From contig JBLFWM010000003.1 in assembly GCA_047611265.1 (NCBI GenBank), positions 46,807 through 110,806 of the forward strand: DNA of 64,000 nt. The letters run 5' to 3'. Origin of the DNA: GCA-2698665 sp047611265. Its GTDB lineage: Bacteria > Pseudomonadota > Gammaproteobacteria > GCA-002705445 > GCA-002716945. Below, in pieces: positions 59,891 to 64,000 of this stretch (the stretch's first letter is position 1; the number at the start of each line of letters is the position of its first letter). The position numbers and the translations under genes are program-made. The notes under the pieces are model-generated. The model had not been told where the DNA came from. It saw nothing but the letters and a program-made list of their open reading frames with translations, and made no database searches.

Positions 59891-60973
59891 ATGATCGAAT
59901 TTTATTATATATTTAGCGCTCTCTTATTAGTCATTATTGGCTATTTAGTTTACTTATTAAAGAAACCTGTCGTTAAAGAAGATACGAGTGACAATGATCA
60001 ATTAATAGGTAGCTTAAAAGCTGATAATACGAATCTTCAAGAACATGCAACTAGACTACAAAAACAAAGCGATAAACTTGAATCAGAGAAGGGTGGCGTA
60101 GAAAAGACCCTTGCCTTGTTACAAGATCAGTGGAAATTAGAGTTTGAAGCTCTAAAAGATATACGTCAATTACTCACGCAAGGTGGCACTAAAGCTGGTG
60201 ATGTCGGGGAAACGGTTTTACAGACTTTGTTGGAATCTGCTGGTCTCAAACAAGAAAATGAAGAAGGTGCAGGTGTTGGACAGTTCTTTGTAGATAAGAA
60301 ACAGGGTGTTAATGACGAAGGAGGAACTTTAAGACCTGACATAGTTATATTACTACCTGAAAACAAAAGAGTAGTCATTGATTCAAAGGTTTCACTCGTT
60401 GCATATGCTAAATACTTAAACGCTTCATCTGACGGTGCCTCTAAAGATGAAATTGGACGTCATAAGACTGATCATCATCTGGCTGTTAAAAAACACATAG
60501 ATGACCTGGCAAAGAAGAAATATCATGATTTGCTGGGTGACAGTACTTTAGAGATGACTGTAATGTTCATGGCGTCTGAGGGTGCTTATATAGAAGCTTT
60601 AGAAGTGTATGCTGACTATAGCTTTAAACAGAAAGTTGCGATGGTTGGACCAACAACCCTTATGCCTATAATTAAAATTATTCACCAATACTGGAAAATC
60701 AAACAACAGAACGATAATGTCTCCAAAATCATTGATACTGCTAACGATATAGTAAGGTTATCTACTTCAACCGCGGATGAATACGTGAAAATGTATGATT
60801 CATTAAACAAATTTCTTGGACAAGTTAAAGGTGCAGGAAAAAGATTAGTAAGATTAAATGACAAAGCTTCAAAAATGAGTAAAATGGGACTTTCAATTGA
60901 CGTGAAAGACCATGAGATCAATAAACTAGATTTAGATGATCAGTCTACCGTCAATAAAGAATCAGATAAGTAA
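59891..60973 (+). CDS. rmuC: DNA recombination protein RmuC
   Basis: Limits inverted-repeat rearrangements; predicted nuclease. The 360 residues have an N-terminal membrane helix (about 3-23), a coiled coil (about 35-80), then the RmuC core with G-D-V-G-E-T-V-L and the nuclease-like L-R-P-D-I-V-I-L-L-P with V-V-I-D-S-K-V-S. ATG 59891 is chosen because it begins at the membrane helix; the in-frame start at 59771 would overlap the glycosyltransferase gene and add a foreign stretch. Shorter than E. coli RmuC (475), mostly in the coiled coil and tail. Confidence 0.92.
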   Translation: MIEFYYIFSALLLVIIGYLVYLLKKPVVKEDTSDNDQLIGSLKADNTNLQEHATRLQKQSDKLESEKGGVEKTLALLQDQWKLEFEALKDIRQLLTQGGTKAGDVGETVLQTLLESAGLKQENEEGAGVGQFFVDKKQGVNDEGGTLRPDIVILLPENKRVVIDSKVSLVAYAKYLNASSDGASKDEIGRHKTDHHLAVKKHIDDLAKKKYHDLLGDSTLEMTVMFMASEGAYIEALEVYADYSFKQKVAMVGPTTLMPIIKIIHQYWKIKQQNDNVSKIIDTANDIVRLSTSTADEYVKMYDSLNKFLGQVKGAGKRLVRLNDKASKMSKMGLSIDVKDHEINKLDLDDQSTVNKESDK

Positions 60974-60975
60974 AT

Positions 60976-61049
60976 GCGCCTATAGCTCAGCTGGATAGAG
61001 CACAAGCCTTCTAAGCTTGGGGTCAGGAGTTCGAATCTCTTTGGGCGCA
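60976..61049 (+). tRNA. tRNA-Arg (TCT)
   Basis: A 74-base tRNA with acceptor GCGCCTA/TGGGCGC (one T-G wobble), D-arm AGCTCAGCTGGATAGAGC, anticodon stem CAAGC/GCTTG with loop CTTCTAA (anticodon TCT at 61010-61012), and a T-arm with GTTCGAATC. It reads AGA/AGG, by far the commonest Arg codons here. CCA is not encoded. It begins 2 bases after the rmuC stop. Confidence 0.97.
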
Positions 61050-61144
61050 CTTATTTTTATATAACTTGAAAGCTTCATAAAGTGTAAATATATATAAAGC
61101 TATTTTACCTCAGTTAAAAAAATATACATCACACGCACTTTCGT

Positions 61145-61150
61145 TATACT
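61145..61150 (+). promoter_or_regulatory. Candidate -10 box for the 34-residue ORF
   Basis: TATACT, 6 bases before the ATG at 61157, in the 107-base gap after tRNA-Arg. The transcript would be leaderless. The rest of the gap is AT-rich without a recognised terminator. Confidence 0.35.
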
Positions 61151-61156
61151 TTAGAT

Positions 61157-61261
61157 ATGGATAATCTAAGTGAATTTTTATATAACTGGGGACCACATGT
61201 AACATTTCTCATATTCGTAGGGGCAATGGTATACATTTACTTATCAGGTGAACTGGAGTAA
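61157..61261 (+). CDS. Possible 34-residue single-helix membrane protein
   Basis: Unrecognised small ORF with one hydrophobic helix (H-V-T-F-L-I-F-V-G-A-M-V-Y-I-Y-L, about residues 14-29) between a polar N-terminus (M-D-N-L-S-E) and an acidic end (S-G-E-L-E). It has no Shine-Dalgarno, but TATACT sits 6 bases before the ATG, which would suit leaderless expression. It lies between tRNA-Arg and a photolyase-like gene. Could be chance; the helix and promoter spacing are the only support. Confidence 0.4.
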   Translation: MDNLSEFLYNWGPHVTFLIFVGAMVYIYLSGELE

Positions 61262-61451
61262 TGGAGATTGGGTAGGAAATAAAAGTCATTTGTATACAAA
61301 GGAGTATACAAAGAATCACTCCCATTTCTACAGCTCAATGACTAAAGGGACAGGTACTAATATTCTGTTTCGACTAGTGTCCTGGATACCTCTAGCACTA
61401 TATTTTCTTGATAGCTTTTTTGAAAAAATTAAAGAAACTCGCATTCGCTAA
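61248..61451 (+). CDS. Doubtful 67-residue ORF with a C-terminal hydrophobic segment
   Basis: GTG-initiated frame overlapping the 34-residue ORF by 14 bases and the photolyase-like gene (opposite strand) by 54. It contains one hydrophobic stretch (L-V-S-W-I-P-L-A-L-Y-F-L) near the end. It has no Shine-Dalgarno and uses CGA, CGC and CTG, codons rare in this window. Listed because the stretch 61262-61397 is otherwise unexplained; probably not a gene. Confidence 0.2.
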   Translation: MNWSNGDWVGNKSHLYTKEYTKNHSHFYSSMTKGTGTNILFRLVSWIPLALYFLDSFFEKIKETRIR

Positions 61452-62591
61452 ATTCCAATATTTCATATCATAATCTCTATATAACTTAATGAATTTTATA
61501 TCTTTTTTTTCTAATTCCATTTTGAGTTTATTGACGAAGTCATTCATATAGCCCCTTGGTGTAGCAAGACATACCACTTCAGTAATATTATTGTTTTGAG
61601 CCCATGAGCATATCAGTTCTGCCTTATTATCGTGACTATTGTTAACTTCTATAGACTTTATACTTTCACTGAGCAAATTTGAGTAGTTTGACAGGCTGTT
61701 TTCTTTAAATGAGATCACATTATCTGCATATAATGAATATTCTTCTTCGCATAGTGGTAAAGCATAAGCATTATTGATTGGAAATGGGATTTTACTACAA
61801 CTCAATACATCTATATCCTCACTGGTTATTAATAGGCCTGCTTTAGACCAATCTATGATCTTTGATTCATTGTATTTTACTGATTGGGGTAAATACTCTT
61901 TATATAGCATGTTTGCCGGAGTAGAACTAAATTGTTCCTCAGGAGGGTTTATTTTATTTTTAGTAAACTTTTGAATATTCCAGTGTTTTGTTAGATATGA
62001 TTTGTTTTTAGTCTGTATTCCTGCAACCCAACGCCAACTGAGAGTATTGGAGGCAGGATCCCCGTCCAATAAGTGCTTTAAGAATAGATTTGCACCAGCT
62101 TCCCAGGGTAATTTAAGAGTATGAATCCATATGCTCGCATACCACATGCGGGCATGATTATGTAAATAGTTCGTTTCAATCAGTTCTTTTGTCCATAAAT
62201 TGAAACAATCTATATCAGTTTTATATGATAATACCTTTTCAAGTAATTGTTTTTTATCGTTATTAACAAGTATATTATCTTTATAGTCATTCCAGACGCG
62301 AGGACGCAGTTCTAACCAACCTTTCCAGTAAGTTCTCCACAAGACTTCTTGGATGAACTTTTCGATTTTAGGTAGGGGAAATTTCTTTAATGCTGCAGAG
62401 ATAACCTCTTGTTCCGTGATTAGCCTGTGTCTGATGTATGGAGATAATAAGCTCACATTCTGATGATTGTTCTCGCCAAGATCATAGTTACGCAAACTTT
62501 CATAAGAGTGTAATCTATTGTCAATAAAATCATTTAATTCATTTATCGCATTTTCTTTTGTCGCATTGAGGTCAATAATTGATTTAGGCAT
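61398..62591 (-). CDS. Photolyase/cryptochrome-like FAD-binding protein lacking the N-terminal antenna domain
   Basis: The 397 residues start directly with the FAD-binding helical domain: S-P-Y-I-R-H-R-L-I-T, W-R-T-Y-W-K-G-W, H-N-H-A-R-M-W-Y-A-S-I-W, and D-G-D-P-A-S-N-T-L-S-W-R-W-V-A-G, which are photolyase FAD and DNA-site positions. The usual ~130-residue alpha/beta antenna domain is absent at the N-terminus; instead the last ~70 residues look alpha/beta (E-V-V-C-L-A-T-P-R-G-Y, I-K-F-I-K-L-Y-R-D-Y-D). Substrate (pyrimidine dimer, 6-4 product or signalling) unknown. Related antenna-less proteins occur in marine bacteria, from memory. Monocistronic and divergent from the DUF4149 gene. Confidence 0.85.
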   Translation of the reverse strand: MPKSIIDLNATKENAINELNDFIDNRLHSYESLRNYDLGENNHQNVSLLSPYIRHRLITEQEVISAALKKFPLPKIEKFIQEVLWRTYWKGWLELRPRVWNDYKDNILVNNDKKQLLEKVLSYKTDIDCFNLWTKELIETNYLHNHARMWYASIWIHTLKLPWEAGANLFLKHLLDGDPASNTLSWRWVAGIQTKNKSYLTKHWNIQKFTKNKINPPEEQFSSTPANMLYKEYLPQSVKYNESKIIDWSKAGLLITSEDIDVLSCSKIPFPINNAYALPLCEEEYSLYADNVISFKENSLSNYSNLLSESIKSIEVNNSHDNKAELICSWAQNNNITEVVCLATPRGYMNDFVNKLKMELEKKDIKFIKLYRDYDMKYWNLANASFFNFFKKAIKKI

Positions 62592-62621
62592 ATTAAATTA
62601 TAAGCTTATTAAGTGATGTTG

Positions 62622-62627
62622 TATAAT
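62622..62627 (+). promoter_or_regulatory. Candidate -10 box for the DUF4149-sseA pair
   Basis: Perfect TATAAT 27 bases before the ATG, followed by the strongest Shine-Dalgarno in the window, GAGGAGG (62642-62648), with 6 bases to the start codon. No clear -35. Confidence 0.5.
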
Positions 62628-62654
62628 ATCTAATTATGACAGAGGAGGTCGTAT

Positions 62655-63059
62655 ATGAGTTTATATTTAATAGTAGTTTTAGTAAGTATATGGGTTGGAT
62701 CAATCATATTTTTCTCGGCAATTATTGCGCCGACAGTGTTCAAAGTGTTAGATGAAAAGAGCGCAGGGTTATTTTTACGTGCCTTTTTCCCAAAGTACTA
62801 TATTTTTGGGTTAATAATAGGCGGATTAAGTTTAGTACTCATTTTTTTACTAAATATACCGGTAAATACCATGTTATTAGCTTTACTGATAGTCATGATA
62901 GCTTTGACTGTAACAAGTAAACTTATGATTCCCGTGATTAATGCGGCAAGAGATATGGGGGAAGCAGGAGTATCAAGGTTTAAGAAGCTGCACACAATGA
63001 GTGTGATGCTAAACGTATTGACACTAGTTGTTGGTTTAATTTTTATATTTAAGGCTTAA
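62655..63059 (+). CDS. DUF4149 (TMEM205-like) membrane protein
   Basis: Uncharacterised four-helix membrane protein of 134 residues. The conserved N-terminal W-V-G-S-I-I-F-F-S-A-I-I-A-P-T-V-F and helix-2 region F-F-P-K-Y-Y fit the family; a later loop reads M-I-P-V-I-N-A-A-R-D. It is preceded by a TATAAT and an excellent Shine-Dalgarno. One base separates it from sseA, so the two are likely co-transcribed. Function unknown. Confidence 0.85.
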   Translation: MSLYLIVVLVSIWVGSIIFFSAIIAPTVFKVLDEKSAGLFLRAFFPKYYIFGLIIGGLSLVLIFLLNIPVNTMLLALLIVMIALTVTSKLMIPVINAARDMGEAGVSRFKKLHTMSVMLNVLTLVVGLIFIFKA

Positions 63060-63060
63060 A

Positions 63061-63918
63061 ATGAGTTATAAAACAATAATATCTAGTGATATTCTAAAAA
63101 ATAATATAGACAATAAAGACTTTATTATCTTTGATTGCAGGTGCGATGTGAAAGATAGCGCATATGGAATACAGGCTTATACCGAAGGACATATCCCAAA
63201 TTCTATATTTGTAGATATTGACTCTGATTTAGCTAGTGAAAAGACAGTAACTAGCGGTAGACATCCACTTCCAGATGCTGATACTCTCTCGGAAAAACTC
63301 TCTCAATGGGGTTTAAATAGCACTAAACAAGCTGTGGTTTATGATGATGCTGGCGGCGCATTTGCTGGAAGAATGTGGTGGGTTTTAAAATGGCTGGGAC
63401 ACACAAATGTTGCGGTATTAGACGGTGCATTAGGTGGATGGATGGCTTCTGGTGGAAAATTAACTCAGGGCAATACAATTTTTGAAAGATCAGTGTTTAC
63501 TCCAAACACCCAAGACGATATGTATGTCTCTATCAATGATGTAGAAGACGCTCAGTATAAAATGGATAAGCTGATAATTGATGCTAGATCAAAAGAAAGA
63601 TACCTGGGGATTAAAGACCCCGTAGACCCAGTTGCTGGTCATGTTCCAGGGGCTATTTCTTATCCGTTAGGTCAAAATCTTGATAAAAAAGGACACTTTA
63701 AATCTGCTGAAGAATTAAAACATTCTTTTAGTAAACTAATAGGTGAAACAGAAAGTGGTGACATTATTTCAATGTGTGGCTCAGGAATTACTGCTTGTCA
63801 TAATATATTGGCGTTAGAGATAGCAGGTATTCGTGGTATTAAACTGTATGTTGGATCATGGAGTGAATGGATTATGGATAAGAGTAGGCCGATAGCAACA
63901 ATAGATGATAATAAATAA
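63061..63918 (+). CDS. sseA: 3-mercaptopyruvate sulfurtransferase
   Basis: Two-domain rhodanese that moves sulfur from 3-mercaptopyruvate to an acceptor. The 285 residues have an inactive N-terminal rhodanese domain (G-H-I-P-N-S-I-F-V-D-I-D) and an active C-terminal one with the catalytic Cys in M-C-G-S-G-I-T-A-C, the CGSG(V/I)TA form that separates MST from thiosulfate sulfurtransferase; R-Y-L-G and G-H-V-P-G-A lie between. Cytoplasmic (no signal). It has no strong Shine-Dalgarno, in line with coupling to the DUF4149 gene one base upstream. Length normal (E. coli 281). Confidence 0.94.
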   Translation: MSYKTIISSDILKNNIDNKDFIIFDCRCDVKDSAYGIQAYTEGHIPNSIFVDIDSDLASEKTVTSGRHPLPDADTLSEKLSQWGLNSTKQAVVYDDAGGAFAGRMWWVLKWLGHTNVAVLDGALGGWMASGGKLTQGNTIFERSVFTPNTQDDMYVSINDVEDAQYKMDKLIIDARSKERYLGIKDPVDPVAGHVPGAISYPLGQNLDKKGHFKSAEELKHSFSKLIGETESGDIISMCGSGITACHNILALEIAGIRGIKLYVGSWSEWIMDKSRPIATIDDNK

Positions 63919-63937
63919 TTATTAGACTGCTAATTCT

Positions 63938-63943
63938 TATAAT
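63938..63943 (+). promoter_or_regulatory. Candidate -10 box before the gene at the window end
   Basis: TATAAT in the 54-base gap after sseA, predicting a leader of about 23 bases with AAGGA (63960-63964) before the TTG at 63973. Confidence 0.35.
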
Positions 63944-63972
63944 TAATTGTAGAAATATTAAGGATATTTGTA

Positions 63973-64000
63973 TTGCCAAAACAAGATAATTCATTTGAAG
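63973..64000 (+). CDS. Start of a gene cut by the window, possibly exodeoxyribonuclease VII small subunit
   Basis: Nine codons are visible from a TTG: M-P-K-Q-D-N-S-F-E. AAGGA lies 8 bases upstream and a TATAAT further up. The start resembles XseB proteins, which typically begin M-P-K followed by polar residues and S-F-E. The stretch is too short to be sure; only the presence of a promoter-like and ribosome site supports a gene here. Confidence 0.35.

Noticed and set aside
63919..63935. ATTAG-ACTG-CTAAT hairpin after sseA as a terminator
   Set aside because: Only a 5-bp A-T rich stem without a T-run; too weak to call.
1..64000. CRISPR arrays, insertion sequences, prophage genes, rRNA genes or tmRNA
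   Set aside because: No regularly spaced repeats, transposase or integrase motifs, or rRNA/tmRNA signatures were recognised on either strand.

Overview
The window is a dense, AT-rich stretch (roughly one-third G+C by eye) of a gammaproteobacterial chromosome. Gene order gives the class: cdsA-dxr-rseP-bamA-skp-lpxD-fabZ-lpxA, rnhB-dnaE-accA-tilS-pyrG-kdsA-eno-ftsB-ispD-ispF, lolCD-DUF2062-msbA-lpxK-kdsB, mltD-yafS-rnhA-dnaQ, ratA-ratB-fur and pncC-recA-recX-alaS-lysC-csrA-tRNA-Ser are all classical gammaproteobacterial neighbourhoods. Tight packing, many 1-4 base start/stop overlaps, abutting convergent genes and gaps inside conserved clusters (no gloB, bamE or lolE where relatives carry them) point to a streamlined genome. 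A free-living marine lineage such as the SUP05/Thioglobaceae group or SAR86 would fit, but this is inference and I cannot place it from sequence alone. No insertion sequence, prophage, CRISPR array or long repeat was seen. No gene-free stretch exceeds 150 bases; the longest are 29225-29372, 39129-39274 and 61050-61156.

Layout. 1-8310: envelope operon (CDP-diglyceride synthase, the MEP enzyme Dxr, RseP protease, BamA, Skp and the lipid A acyltransferases). 8311-11467, minus strand: lpxB with an aminotransferase and an oxidoreductase best read as GnnB and GnnA, which would make lipid A on a 2,3-diamino sugar. 11534-24922: RNase HII, Pol III alpha, AccA, TilS, CTP synthase, Kdo-8-P synthase, enolase, FtsB, IspD, IspF, NagZ and an MscS channel. 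24930-31243, minus strand: Mfd, a secreted rhodanese with a 51-residue partner gene, and the two-step agmatine to putrescine pathway. 31269-38226: one LolC/E-type permease with LolD, a DUF2062 protein, MsbA, LpxK, KdsB and malate dehydrogenase. 38223-44936: YgfZ and a complete succinate dehydrogenase operon flanked by two assembly factors (SDHAF4-like first, SdhE last), then PdxJ, AcpS and CysM. 44945-52374: MltD, a YafS-like methyltransferase, RNase HI, DnaQ, SmpB, an SLC6-type transporter, RatA, RatB, Fur and NAD kinase. 52453-58628: PncC, RecA, RecX, AlaS, LysC, CsrA and tRNA-Ser. 58633-64000: the most accessory-looking part, with a glycosyltransferase, RmuC, tRNA-Arg, very small ORFs, a photolyase-like FAD protein without the usual N-terminal antenna domain, a DUF4149 protein, a mercaptopyruvate sulfurtransferase and the first codons of what may be xseB.

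How the genes work together: envelope biogenesis dominates. Lipid A synthesis (LpxA, LpxD, LpxB, LpxK, probably GnnA/B), Kdo supply (KdsA, KdsB), export (MsbA), lipoprotein sorting (Lol) and outer-membrane protein assembly (BamA, Skp) are all here. Isoprenoid (Dxr, IspD, IspF), fatty acid (FabZ, AccA, AcpS) and central carbon genes (Eno, Mdh, Sdh) complement them. Start codons are often non-ATG (GTG for bamA, acpS and fur; TTG for eno; apparently ATT for the SLC6 transporter), and several genes have a -10 box only 5-6 bases before the start codon, suggesting leaderless transcripts. The best leads are the GnnA/GnnB-type lipid A cluster, the shared -10 region between aguA and lolC, the ATT start, the paired Sdh assembly factors and the antenna-less photolyase homologue.
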